Of a stretch of 64,000 bases of DNA, positions 8,665 through 17,128 are shown piece after piece (position 1 is the first letter of the stretch; each line of letters starts with the position of its first letter). The position numbers and the translations under genes are program-made. The notes under the pieces were generated by a model. The model searched no databases and was not told where the DNA came from. It saw only the letters and a list, made by a program, of their open reading frames with translations. The stretch is from an uncultured Collinsella sp. (GTDB taxonomy: Bacteria > Actinomycetota > Coriobacteriia > Coriobacteriales > Coriobacteriaceae), in assembly GCA_900768795.1 (NCBI GenBank), contig CAAGEH010000014.1, positions 27,551-91,550 of the forward strand, in the 5' to 3' direction.

Positions 8665-9186
8665 TTACTTGACGTATACCACGTTTTCGCGGCGCGGTTT
8701 TGCCTCTGTTGCCGGCGCATCGGAATATCCGAGAATGCAATGGCCGACGCCGCGCAGGCTGCCATCGGAGGGAAGGCCCCATTTGGCAAGCAGCTCACGA
8801 CCCTCCTCGGACTCGAACTCCTCTTTTGCGCGGTGGATCCAGCACGATTCAACGCCGAGGGCGTGCGCTGCGTTCATCAGGTTGCCCATGGCGAGCGCGC
8901 CGTCTTCGACACAGGTGGGCACGCTCGAATCAACAAGTACGACGACGACTGCGTGAGCGCCATAGAAGGGGTCGATATCGGTGCCCATAATCTGCGCGTT
9001 CATGTGCGAGAGCTGAGCGACGGTTGCGGGGTCGGTTACGGCAACGAAGGTTACCGCTTGGCGGCCCATGCCGTTTGCGGCGAAGCGGCCCGCCTCGATG
9101 ATTTTGGCGAGGGCGTCTTCGTCTACGGGCTTGTCGTTGTAGGAACGGCAGCTGCGACGCGTAAGCATAGTTTCGATTGCTTCCAT
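8665..9186 (-). CDS. Nitroreductase-family flavoprotein
   Basis: An FMN-dependent oxidoreductase of 173 residues, the short type of the family. The N-terminal MEAIETMLTRRSCRSYNDKP is the classic start, with the Arg-Arg-Ser FMN phosphate-binding motif. Near the C-terminus are ALGVESCWIH and LRGVGHCILGYSD, also typical. The start at 9186 is chosen because GAAAGGAT lies about five bases upstream on the minus strand; the in-frame extension upstream is unlike the family. It ends in a short tail with a basic patch (AKPRREN). It would use NAD(P)H to reduce nitro or quinone compounds; the physiological substrate is unknown. It stands alone. Confidence 0.9.
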   Translation of the reverse strand: MEAIETMLTRRSCRSYNDKPVDEDALAKIIEAGRFAANGMGRQAVTFVAVTDPATVAQLSHMNAQIMGTDIDPFYGAHAVVVVLVDSSVPTCVEDGALAMGNLMNAAHALGVESCWIHRAKEEFESEEGRELLAKWGLPSDGSLRGVGHCILGYSDAPATEAKPRRENVVYVK

Positions 9187-9510
9187 GGCGATCCTTTCAG
9201 TTGGGTTGTATCTTGATGAACGCTTGTCGGCGATGCGCGCCGGGCATGTTGTTTCCGGGCGCAGGCGCGGTTCGCACGGCGCGTACACCGTTGCTTATAC
9301 CACTGAATAACAGCTGTGAACGCGTCGATTTTGCCTGCGGTATCCAGATAAAGATGAAATTGTTATGGGTCGCAGAATAATGTGCCCGCCCATCGGAAGC
9401 ACCCGACCGCTCGCCTATCCCGGTAGCAAAATCGACATGGTTGTGGGTAACGTTAAAGAACAAGCTTAATTGCTCGGGCGCAGCGCCCGAGATTCGAGAA
9501 GGGACCCGTC
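9187..9510. other. Intergenic gap with a perfect short palindrome
   Basis: No gene is seen in these 324 bases. The only clear element is CTCGGGCGC (9473-9481), one base, then GCGCCCGAG (9483-9491). It lies just ahead of the ribosome-binding site (9498-9505) of the next gene. It could be an operator, or as RNA a seven-pair hairpin that limits translation. Confidence 0.4.
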
Positions 9511-9816
9511 ATGTTTAATCCCGGAGCTGTAGTTAACTGTGATTTCGAGGGCTTTCTTAAGTTTTTGCGTAGTAAGACGCGCGCGTTTCTCAAGCTTGAT
9601 GGTCATGATTACTACGTTACGCATACAGATGGCTTCTGGCGCGTGCAGGATTGCGCGGCGCTCAATGAAAAGGGCCACTTCAGCGATTGCTCCGAGCTTG
9701 TGAACACGATGGCCGAGCTGGTCGAGCTTCCGTGGAAAGCGGGAAAGAGCATTCACGACCTGTATAGCGATCTTGAGGTGCGCGAGGCTGTCGAACAGCT
9801 TGACACCGCCGCGTAG
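9511..9816 (+). CDS. Small protein of unknown function (101 aa)
   Basis: I do not recognise a family. The frame begins with ATG at 9511 behind a good ribosome-binding site (GAGAAGGGA, 9498-9505). The product is 101 residues, soluble, without a signal peptide or membrane segment, and rich in charged residues. The N-terminal third is basic and aromatic (FLKFLRSKTRAFLKLDGHDYYV). The middle is a short beta-like stretch (YYVTHTDGFWRVQDC), and the C-terminus is acidic and helical. It lies between two terminator-like elements, so it is probably monocistronic. Codon use is like its neighbours, which supports a real gene. Confidence 0.65.
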   Translation: MFNPGAVVNCDFEGFLKFLRSKTRAFLKLDGHDYYVTHTDGFWRVQDCAALNEKGHFSDCSELVNTMAELVELPWKAGKSIHDLYSDLEVREAVEQLDTAA

Positions 9817-9899
9817 ACGGAGCGCAACCACTGCTTGATTGGGATGCCGCGAGCTCCGTTTGACCTCTGTGCCGCGCATCGAAAACAAGACCCCCTGAT

Positions 9900-9938
9900 A
9901 TGCCGCCGGCGCCGTTCCATGTGCTGGCGGCATTCTTC
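9900..9938 (+). terminator. Terminator after the small unknown gene
   Basis: ATGCCGCC (9900-9907) pairs with GGCGGCAT (9926-9933), followed by TCTTCTG. The T-tract is mixed, so strength is moderate. Confidence 0.5.
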
Positions 9939-10057
9939 TGCGGTTATGAAACCGCCGTGCATGCGTCCGTCGTTCGCCAGGGCAGAACGTGCAGTTTAAC
10001 GCGCTCTCGCGTAGACTGAGGATGGTAATAAATGGGTTCATGGATGGCAGGGGGCTT

Positions 10058-11794
10058 ATGCGGACGCTCGCTCGATTTCTTAAGCCGTATCGCGGATTAA
10101 TTTTGCTTGTGCTGCTTGTTTCGCTGGTTGATAACGCGGGCACGTTGCTTGTGCCGACGATGCTTGCGAACATGATCAACACGGGCATCGAGTCGGGCAG
10201 CAGCGACTACATCCTGCGAAACGGCTTCATGATGCTGGGCGCTACTGCCATGGCATCGGGTGGCGCTATCACGGGCAGCTATCTCGCGGCGCGTCTTGCC
10301 TCCCGCGTGTGCCGGGACCTGCGTAATGCCATCTACGAGAAATCGCTCGAACTTTCCGCTGACGATTTCGGCAAGTTCGGAACGGGCGCCATGATCACGC
10401 GCACGCTCGGCGACATCAACGTGATTCAGCAGGCAATCGTGATGACCTGTCAGATGGTGCTGCCGGTGCCCGTGCTTTCGATTGTCGGCATCGTGCTGGC
10501 GTTTCGCATCGATTTTCAGATGGGGCTCATGCTTCTTGCCGCCGTTGTCGTTGTGCTCGTGCTTGCTGTGGTGACGGTGGGCAAGACCGCGCCCATTTTT
10601 ATTCATCTCCAGGGTTTTATCGACCGCATGAACGTGGTGCTGCGCGAGAACATCATCGGTGCCCGCGTGATCCGCGCATTTCGTCGTGAGCAGCGCGAAG
10701 AGGAACGTGAGGATCGCGTATTTACCGATTATGCGCAGAATGCCATTCGCGTGAACTACGTGTTCTCGGGGCTCGATTGCTCCTGTTTCTTTGTGATGAA
10801 CATGGTCGAAGCGATGATAATCTGGCTCGGCGGCGATCGCGTCGGCGCGGGCGCTATCCAGATCGGCAGCATTTCCGCCGTGCTCGAGTACGCCATGCTC
10901 ATCCTATTCTTTATCATGATGGCCCAGATGACGATGGTGACGATGCCGCGCGCCAAAGCGTGCCTTGACCGTGCGAGCGAGGTGCTGGGGACCGAGCCGA
11001 GTATCGCTGACGGTGCCCGCCGGCTTGACGCTTTTGATGCGGACTCCCAGACGCCGGTGGCGGCTTTTGACCACATGAGCTTTAAGTTTGAGGATGCAGA
11101 CGAGGACACGCTGCACGATCTCGATTTTTGCTGCCGAAAAGGGCAGACGACGGCGGTTATCGGCTCGACCGGTTCGGGAAAATCGACGGTTGCCAAGCTG
11201 ATGCTGCGCTTTCATGACGCGACGAGCGGACGCGTGATGCTCGGCGGTGTTGACGTGCGCGACCTGCCGCAAGATGAAGTGCGCGCACGTATCGGCTACG
11301 TGCCGCAAAAGGCGTGGCTCTTTTCGGGCACGGTCGCTTCGAATCTTCGGTTTGGCAAGCCCGATGCGACGGACGAGGAGATTCGCCACGCGCTCGGTGT
11401 CGCGCAGGCACAATTCGTTTATGGGCTCGAAGGCGGCATCAACGCTCCGGTTGCGCAGGGCGGTACCAACTTTTCAGGTGGTCAGCGTCAGCGTTTGGCC
11501 ATTGCCCGCGCGCTGATCAAGCCGGCAGACCTCTATATCTTTGACGACAGCTTTTCGGCGCTCGACTTCAAGACCGATGCGGCGTTGCGGCATGCTCTGC
11601 AGAAGGAAATGAACGATGCCGCCATGCTGATTATCGCGCAGCGCGTCTCGACGATTATGCATGCGGACCAGATTCTCGTGCTCAAGGATGGCAAGGTCGC
11701 GGGTCTGGGATGTCACGAGGACCTGATGGAAACCTGCGAGGTCTATCGCAAAATCGCTGATTCCCAGCTCAAAGGAGGTGACGCACATGAGTGA
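10058..11794 (+). CDS. ABC exporter half-transporter A (degenerate ATPase site)
   Basis: A multidrug/lipid-exporter-type half transporter of about 578 residues: six membrane helices, then a nucleotide-binding domain. Walker A is GSTGSGKST, the signature is FSGGQRQRL, and Walker B reads LYIFDDSFSALDF. An Asp replaces the catalytic Glu, which marks the degenerate half of a heterodimeric exporter of the TM287/288 type. The start at 10058 (MRTLARFLKPYRG) follows an AGGGGG stretch; in-frame starts at 9989 and 10022 would add an unlikely leader. Its stop overlaps the start of the next gene by eight bases, so the two subunits are translationally coupled. The substrate cannot be told. Confidence 0.92.
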   Translation: MRTLARFLKPYRGLILLVLLVSLVDNAGTLLVPTMLANMINTGIESGSSDYILRNGFMMLGATAMASGGAITGSYLAARLASRVCRDLRNAIYEKSLELSADDFGKFGTGAMITRTLGDINVIQQAIVMTCQMVLPVPVLSIVGIVLAFRIDFQMGLMLLAAVVVVLVLAVVTVGKTAPIFIHLQGFIDRMNVVLRENIIGARVIRAFRREQREEEREDRVFTDYAQNAIRVNYVFSGLDCSCFFVMNMVEAMIIWLGGDRVGAGAIQIGSISAVLEYAMLILFFIMMAQMTMVTMPRAKACLDRASEVLGTEPSIADGARRLDAFDADSQTPVAAFDHMSFKFEDADEDTLHDLDFCCRKGQTTAVIGSTGSGKSTVAKLMLRFHDATSGRVMLGGVDVRDLPQDEVRARIGYVPQKAWLFSGTVASNLRFGKPDATDEEIRHALGVAQAQFVYGLEGGINAPVAQGGTNFSGGQRQRLAIARALIKPADLYIFDDSFSALDFKTDAALRHALQKEMNDAAMLIIAQRVSTIMHADQILVLKDGKVAGLGCHEDLMETCEVYRKIADSQLKGGDAHE

Positions 11795-13688
11795 GTCCAA
11801 GCAGCTCTCCGCTGAGGAGATTTACAACGAGGAAGAGCGCGAGGAGCTTAAGCGCGAGCAAAAGCGGCTCGAGGACCTACGTGCTTCCGATAGCGAAAAG
11901 AACAAGGACCTCAAGCCTCGCAATACCAAGGAGACCGTGCGCCGCTTGTGGGCTGAGGCCGCCGATCAGCGCTGGCGTTTCGTGGTCGTCGTCATCAGTA
12001 TTTGCATCTACACGGCGCTGTCGGTTGCGGCTCCTGCCTACTCGGCTCGTGTTATCGACCTTATTTGGAAAAACGTGCAGCTTGCACGTGCTGCAGGCAG
12101 CCTATTTGTGGTCTCGTGGAGCCATGTGGGCAAAGACATCTTGGTCTACTTTGGTATCTGGACTGCCGCGTGGGCGTTTTATACCGTGCAGAGTGTTTGC
12201 ATGGCGAGTTTTGCCGAGCGCCTCAATCTTAATCTGCGCAATCGTATCGCCGCAAAGCTTAATCGCTTGCCGCTGAGCTTTTTTGACGGGCATAAGCCGG
12301 GCGAGATGGTAAGCCGTGCGACCAACGATCTCGACAAGATGAGTGAGGTCCTTCAGCGCGGCGTGCTCGCGCTCCTCACTGCTGTTGGCAGCATCGCCGG
12401 TTCGGTAATCATGATGTCAACGTTTAATGTTGAGCTCACACTGATCTTTCTTGCATTTTCAGCGCTTTCGGTCTTTCTCACCGTTTGGGTTTCGAAAAAG
12501 ACGCGCGGTGCCGCTGCGCACAGGCAGGAACTCACGGGAAAGCTGACCGCTACCGTCGAGGAGGCATATAGTGGGCGCGTGGTGATCCGTTCGTTCAATC
12601 GCGAGGCGGCGAGCGCGGCGGAGGTTGCGGCTCAGTCGGCGGAACTCGCAGATGCAAGCTGCACTGCGGATTTTCTCACCAATGCGGTGGGCCCGGGCAT
12701 TCGTTTTGTGAGCAGACTTTCACAGGTGGTTATCGCGGTCATGGGGTGCGCGCTGCTCGTGACAGGGCGTCTCACCGTCGGTACGTTCCAGGCGTTCTTC
12801 CAGTACATCTATGCGGCGGGCGAGCCGCTCACGCAGATGAGCTTCACGCTCAATTCGATGCAGAGCGCATTGGCGAGCGTCGAGCGTGTTTTTGATCTGC
12901 TGGATGAGAGTGAAATCGAGCCCGATCCGACCCCCGAGCTCGCGCGTAATCCCGAGCGCGTCGAGGGCCATATCGTGTTTGAACACGTGCGTTTTGGCTA
13001 CACGCCGGACAGGCCACTCATGAAAGATGTTTCGTTTGAGGCTAAGCCGGGGCAAAAAATCGCGATTGTGGGAACCACCGGAGCGGGCAAAACCACGCTT
13101 ATCAATTTGCTCATGCGTTTTTACGAGATCGATGGCGGGCGCATTACACTCGATGGCGTGGATACGCATAGCATGACGCGTGCCGACCTGCGTTCGAATT
13201 TCGGCATGGTTCTGCAGGATGCATGGCTTTTTGATGGAACGATAGCCGACAATATCGCTTACGGGTGCGAGGGCGCCTCGCGCGATGAGATTGTGACAGC
13301 AGCGCGCGCGGCCCAGGTCGACTTCTTTGTGCGCACGCTTCCTGCAGGTTACAACACGCATGTGGCAAATGACTCAGAGAATATCAGTCAAGGTCAGCGT
13401 CAGCTGCTCACGATTGCTCGCGTTTTGCTCGCCAATCCCAAGATTTTGATTCTGGACGAGGCGACATCGAGCGTGGATACGCGTACCGAGCAGGCGATTG
13501 ACCGCGCGATGGATGCGCTCATGCGTGGACGTACGAGCTTTGTGATCGCGCACCGGCTTTCAACTATCGTCGACGCTGATCTGATTTTGGTGATGCGTGC
13601 AGGCAATATCATCGAGCAGGGTTCGCATGAGGAGCTGCTTGCTGCGGGCGGCGCTTACGCTTCGCTCTATCAGAGCCAGTTTGCGTAA
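11787..13688 (+). CDS. ABC exporter half-transporter B (catalytic ATPase site)
   Basis: The partner of the preceding gene, 633 residues. It begins with a long charged, probably coiled, cytoplasmic extension (EEIYNEEEREELKREQKR) before six membrane helices. The nucleotide-binding domain has Walker A GTTGAGKTT, signature ISQGQRQLL and Walker B ILDEATSSVD with the catalytic Glu. The LSQGQ-type signature here and LSGGQ-type in the partner is exactly the pattern of heterodimeric exporters with one active site. GGAGGTG at 11774-11780 lies inside the end of the upstream gene, seven bases before the ATG. The N-terminal extension is longer than usual and might bind a regulator or the partner. Confidence 0.93.
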   Translation: MSESKQLSAEEIYNEEEREELKREQKRLEDLRASDSEKNKDLKPRNTKETVRRLWAEAADQRWRFVVVVISICIYTALSVAAPAYSARVIDLIWKNVQLARAAGSLFVVSWSHVGKDILVYFGIWTAAWAFYTVQSVCMASFAERLNLNLRNRIAAKLNRLPLSFFDGHKPGEMVSRATNDLDKMSEVLQRGVLALLTAVGSIAGSVIMMSTFNVELTLIFLAFSALSVFLTVWVSKKTRGAAAHRQELTGKLTATVEEAYSGRVVIRSFNREAASAAEVAAQSAELADASCTADFLTNAVGPGIRFVSRLSQVVIAVMGCALLVTGRLTVGTFQAFFQYIYAAGEPLTQMSFTLNSMQSALASVERVFDLLDESEIEPDPTPELARNPERVEGHIVFEHVRFGYTPDRPLMKDVSFEAKPGQKIAIVGTTGAGKTTLINLLMRFYEIDGGRITLDGVDTHSMTRADLRSNFGMVLQDAWLFDGTIADNIAYGCEGASRDEIVTAARAAQVDFFVRTLPAGYNTHVANDSENISQGQRQLLTIARVLLANPKILILDEATSSVDTRTEQAIDRAMDALMRGRTSFVIAHRLSTIVDADLILVMRAGNIIEQGSHEELLAAGGAYASLYQSQFA

Positions 13689-13752
13689 TGCGCGCGTTGG
13701 AGCATGTTGGACCTTGCTGGTTTTGCGGGCAAAGTTCGTCGGGGTGCTTTTT

Positions 13753-13802
13753 GCAGCGCGATGCGTTACGCGCTGCGCGGCGGCTTTGAGAGCGCTGTTT
13801 TT
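13753..13802 (+). terminator. Possible terminator after the first ABC pair
   Basis: GCAGCGCG (13753-13760) pairs with CGCGCTGC (13769-13776). An alternative outer stem pairs CAGCGC with GCGCTG near 13793-13798, followed by TTTTTG. The two folds compete, so the assignment is weak. Confidence 0.3.
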
Positions 13803-13821
13803 GAGGGCAGTATCTACCAGG

Positions 13822-14535
13822 CTATTTGGATGAATTTTGCTGCGCGAGCTCCACCACGAGCTTTTTGAGCTCGGTGACCTCTGCCTCGAGCTCCTTTACG
13901 CGGCGGGCGTTCTCAACGATATTTGCGCGGTTGCGCATGGAGGCCTCCTCGCCGGGGTCGGGCATGAACTCGCGGTGTTTCTTGGCATCGAAGTTGGCCT
14001 CGAACACGCGACATCCGTTGCGTTTGACGATGCGTCCGGGCACACCGACCACGGTGCAATCGGATGGAACGTCCTTGACGACCACGGAGTTGCCGCCGAT
14101 TTTGACGTTGTCGCCGATGGTGATGTTTCCGAGTACCTTGGCACCGGTTCCGACAGTTACGTTGTTGCCGAGCGTGGGGTGGCGCTTGCCCGTTTCATTG
14201 CCCGTGCCACCAAGCGTGACGCCCTGGTAGAGGGTGCAATTGTCGCCCACGATGGTGGTTTCGCCGATGACAACGCCCATGGCATGGTCGATGAAGAAAT
14301 GCTTGCCGATCTGTGCTGCGGGGTGAATCTCGACACCGGTCATGTGGCGTGTAAGCTGCGAGAGGAGGCGTGCAAGGCTTTTGCAGCCGTGGGTCCAGAG
14401 CCAATGCTCGGGAACATGGTTCCATTTGGCGTGAAGGCCGGGGTACGAGAGGAAGATGACGAGGCCGTTTTGCGCGGCAGGATCCTCGCGCTTGACGGTG
14501 GCGATGTCCTCGCGAATCGTGTTGATAAAGCTCAT
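13822..14535 (-). CDS. cysE: Serine O-acetyltransferase
   Basis: Transfers acetyl from acetyl-CoA to L-serine, the first step of cysteine synthesis. The protein is 237 residues, the short EpsC/plant-like form without the long N-terminal domain of the E. coli enzyme. The left-handed beta-helix is clear: GVEIHPAAQIGKHFFIDHAM, then VIGETTIVGDNCTLYQG and GGNSVVVKDVPSDCTVVG, with catalytic His in FIDHA. The C-terminus has a coiled-coil tail (NARRVKELEAEVTELKKLVV) that is not standard and could drive oligomerisation. The start at 14535 has GGGAGGG upstream. No cysK is adjacent. An inverted repeat flanks its likely promoter. Confidence 0.92.
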   Translation of the reverse strand: MSFINTIREDIATVKREDPAAQNGLVIFLSYPGLHAKWNHVPEHWLWTHGCKSLARLLSQLTRHMTGVEIHPAAQIGKHFFIDHAMGVVIGETTIVGDNCTLYQGVTLGGTGNETGKRHPTLGNNVTVGTGAKVLGNITIGDNVKIGGNSVVVKDVPSDCTVVGVPGRIVKRNGCRVFEANFDAKKHREFMPDPGEEASMRNRANIVENARRVKELEAEVTELKKLVVELAQQNSSK

Positions 14536-14566
14536 CTGCCGCCCTCCCACAGCGCCGTGCGAATGC

Positions 14567-14611
14567 AATGCTCTTAAGTATAGCGAATCACTAGGATTAA
14601 AAAAGAGCATT
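14567..14611 (-). promoter_or_regulatory. Candidate cysE promoter bracketed by an inverted repeat
   Basis: AATGCTCTT (14567-14575) and AAGAGCATT (14603-14611) are perfect inverted repeats 27 bp apart, extended by one more C-G pair. On the minus strand the space between them contains TATACT, a good -10, with no clear -35. A regulator binding both arms would span the promoter. Inference: this is the cysE control site. Confidence 0.45.
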
Positions 14612-14967
14612 GGCGCATTTGAGCGAAGTGCCATTCTTTGTTGTCGGAACGGATGAAACGGGCTTTTCTCTGAATATTGCTGCCGCCCTTCGTTTCCCTG
14701 TCGCTATCTTCCCTTGCCCGATACGCCGTTTACGCTGCATTACCTGAAGGATGACGATCGTGAGCTCGTAGTCATTTTTGATATCGAATGGTCTGCAGGC
14801 GACCCGTCAAAGCGCTTTTCGTCCTTCTAGTTTTCGAGTGACATATGTTACTTATGCAAAGTTGCTGGTATATGGTTTGGAACGCCGCAAATGCGGCGTT
14901 CTAGAGTTGTTGCGCCCGTATACTCTTGCCTCGGGCATGTTTGCGCCTTCAATACGGAAAGGTCTTT
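14612..14967 (+). other. Gap upstream of the DedA gene with a hairpin
   Basis: No convincing gene. A perfect hairpin, GAACGCCGC (14880-14888) with GCGGCGTTC (14893-14901), has an AAAT loop and lacks a T-tract. A TATACT hexamer near 14920 could be a -10 for the DedA gene. From about 14700 to 14831 there is a short stop-terminated frame with a protein-like sequence but no ATG; it may be a gene remnant. Confidence 0.35.
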
Positions 14968-15618
14968 ATGGGTTTCATCAACTTCATCGCAGAACTGCTG
15001 CGCGACCCGCGCACCGCAATTGCGAGTTGGATCGCCGCCGGTCCGCTTATGGCGTACGGTTGCGTCTTTATCATCATCTTTATTGAAACGGGCGTTGTGT
15101 TCTTCCCGTTCTTGCCGGGCGACTCGTTGCTGTTTGCGAGCGGCTTCTTTGCTCATAACGGTGGCTTCAACATTTTTGCGTTGCTCGGAGTTGCCTGGGC
15201 AGCGGCTATCTTGGGCGACCAGTGCAATTTTATGATCGGTCATTTCTTTGGCAGAAAGATCATCGCATCGGGCAAGGTGAAGGCCATGACGCCCGAGCGC
15301 ATCGAGAAATCCGAGGCATTCCTCGATAAATGGGGCCACCTGGCCATCTTCCTGGGCCGCTTCTTCCCGTTTATTCGTACGTTTGTGCCCTTCATCGCCG
15401 GCATGGGCGGCATGCACTGGCGCAACTTTGTCGTCTTCAACGTGCTCGGCGGCGTGACGTGGTCGACGCTCTTTACGCTGCTGGGCTACTTCTTTGGCGG
15501 TATCCCCTTTGTGCAGGAACACTTTGAGCTGCTGATTGTCGGCATCGTCGCCGTGTCGATCATCCCGACGGTCGTTGGCCTTATCAAGGCCAAGTTGGGT
15601 AAGAAGAAGGCTGCATAG
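14968..15618 (+). CDS. DedA-family (VTT/SNARE-associated) membrane protein
   Basis: A membrane protein of 216 residues of the DedA family, whose members are implicated in undecaprenyl-phosphate or phospholipid flipping. Family marks are ETGVVFFPFLPGDSLLFASG, with the acidic residue and the PGD motif, and FLGRFFPFIRTFVPFIAG, the F-x-R-x-x-P-x-x-R motif. About five hydrophobic segments are visible and the C-terminus is basic (KLGKKKAA). The start is the ATG at 14968 with GAAAGG about eight bases upstream; the in-frame codons upstream are not family-like. A strong terminator follows. It is probably monocistronic. Confidence 0.92.
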   Translation: MGFINFIAELLRDPRTAIASWIAAGPLMAYGCVFIIIFIETGVVFFPFLPGDSLLFASGFFAHNGGFNIFALLGVAWAAAILGDQCNFMIGHFFGRKIIASGKVKAMTPERIEKSEAFLDKWGHLAIFLGRFFPFIRTFVPFIAGMGGMHWRNFVVFNVLGGVTWSTLFTLLGYFFGGIPFVQEHFELLIVGIVAVSIIPTVVGLIKAKLGKKKAA

Positions 15619-15671
15619 TATCTGCGTGCGAAAACCTGCGCGCTAACAGTTGCGCTACATAGCTCAAAACA

Positions 15672-15709
15672 AAACGGGATCCGTCGTTTGGAGTCGACGG
15701 ATCCCGTTT
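15672..15709. terminator. Strong bidirectional terminator
   Basis: A perfect 15-bp stem, AAACGGGATCCGTCG (15672-15686) with CGACGGATCCCGTTT (15695-15709). It sits between the convergent DedA and SPFH genes and can serve both. Confidence 0.75.
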
Positions 15710-15766
15710 GCGTTGGAGGGGGAGTGGGTGCGTGTAGCGTTTGGCAGCAAACAGCGTGATGGCAAG

Positions 15767-17125
15767 CTAATCAACTTGAATCGGCGGCGGCGTGGGGCCG
15801 TTGTTGAAGAGCGCTGCAATCGCGGGAACGGTTTTCGCGGGCATCCAATTAGTCATGCCTTCCTGCCAAACGAGAGATTCGGGAGTTAACGATCTTGAGG
15901 CAACCATGGAACTCAGCGTGATGAGGTCGAACGGTCCGGTTGCCGCGCCGTTGACAGCAACGTGGAAACGATCTTGTCGCGGAATGGGCGGGGGAACGGG
16001 GGAGCCAGAGATTCCCGCCGGAGTGTTGCCCATTATGTTGTCCATCGCGCCGGCGATGTTCCGACCGACGGAACCGCCTATGGCCATGCCCGCGGCGATC
16101 CCAGCCATGTCCATGCCGCCGTTGCCACCGCCGCCGAGGTCGATGCCAGCGGCTCCGTTTTCACCCATGTGGCCGAGTGCTTCTGCGCCAGCGACGCCAA
16201 CGGTGGTTTGCGCTTCCACCTGATAGGCGGGGAAGTTAGCAGTCTGAGTCTGCTTGTGGACGCGATACTGTCCTTCCTCGCGCTCAATACGCAGACGTTC
16301 CTGCAGGTTTTCCATTTGAACGCGCTGCATGTCGTGGATGTTCTTGATGTTGGCTTCGGTTTGGGCTCGGACGGTGGCCTCGGTCACATCGCGTGTTACC
16401 GCCATGAGACGAGCATAGCCGTCGCTCTCCTCGTCCACGTCGATGGCGGCGATGTCTAAAGACGAAAGCTCTATGCCAAAGACCTTGCGCAGCTGTGGAG
16501 AAAGATCGTTGTTGGCAAGTTCCGAGAGGTCGTCGGTGCGGCCAGCGAGTTGTAAAAGAGGGATACCGAGTTTTGAAGGCATATTGGCGACAAGAGATTT
16601 AACTCTGCGCGAGACCGCATCGCGAACTTGACTTTGAAAGTCTTCGAGCGTGAATTCATCAAGACGGTGGAGTTCGATGAATTCACGGTAGTCGGCTATT
16701 TTGAAGGTAAGAGTTCCGCGCACGGCAACGGGTACCCCAAAATCGGGGAATCGCTGGTCGAACACATCGAAGTAGCGCACGGCAAAACGCGATTGAATAA
16801 CCTTGGCAAGATTGATGAAGTAAACTTCCGCCTGAAACGGAGTACCGCCGCCATATGCTGCTGCAACAAAGCTCGCGATGATGGGAAGGTTGGAGGTTTC
16901 GAGCGCCTCGTCAAAAGGTCCCTCGATGAATTCTTGGATGGCGTCTTGCCCTTTGCGACGGCAGACGAAAACAGCAACGGAGCCCTCACGCACGCGGAGT
17001 GATGACCCCCAACGAATCGCGTTTTCACGTCGTGCGTTGTTTGCGGGCCGCCATTTCCAGATGAGATAGTCCTTCTCATCGCAGCGGATCTCATCTATCA
17101 TGCCGGCACGATTTGGATTAGCCAT
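15767..17125 (-). CDS. SPFH-domain protein with C-terminal GYF_2-like domain
   Basis: 452 residues, no signal peptide. Residues about 20-250 form an SPFH/band-7-like domain of the 'virion core protein'/YdjI type (YLIWKWRPANNARRENAIRW near the start). A charged helical stretch follows (QRVQMENLQERLRIEREEGQ), then a Gly/Met-rich hydrophobic linker (GGGGNGGMDMAGIAAGMAIG). The C-terminus resembles a GYF_2 domain (FHVAVNGAATGPFDLITLSS, then WQEGMTNWMPA). Such proteins are thought to scaffold membrane complexes. GGGGAG precedes the ATG. It is the last gene of a minus-strand set, three bases after the zinc-ribbon gene at 17129, so the two are co-transcribed. Confidence 0.85.
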   Translation of the reverse strand: MANPNRAGMIDEIRCDEKDYLIWKWRPANNARRENAIRWGSSLRVREGSVAVFVCRRKGQDAIQEFIEGPFDEALETSNLPIIASFVAAAYGGGTPFQAEVYFINLAKVIQSRFAVRYFDVFDQRFPDFGVPVAVRGTLTFKIADYREFIELHRLDEFTLEDFQSQVRDAVSRRVKSLVANMPSKLGIPLLQLAGRTDDLSELANNDLSPQLRKVFGIELSSLDIAAIDVDEESDGYARLMAVTRDVTEATVRAQTEANIKNIHDMQRVQMENLQERLRIEREEGQYRVHKQTQTANFPAYQVEAQTTVGVAGAEALGHMGENGAAGIDLGGGGNGGMDMAGIAAGMAIGGSVGRNIAGAMDNIMGNTPAGISGSPVPPPIPRQDRFHVAVNGAATGPFDLITLSSMVASRSLTPESLVWQEGMTNWMPAKTVPAIAALFNNGPTPPPIQVD

Positions 17126-17128
17126 GAT

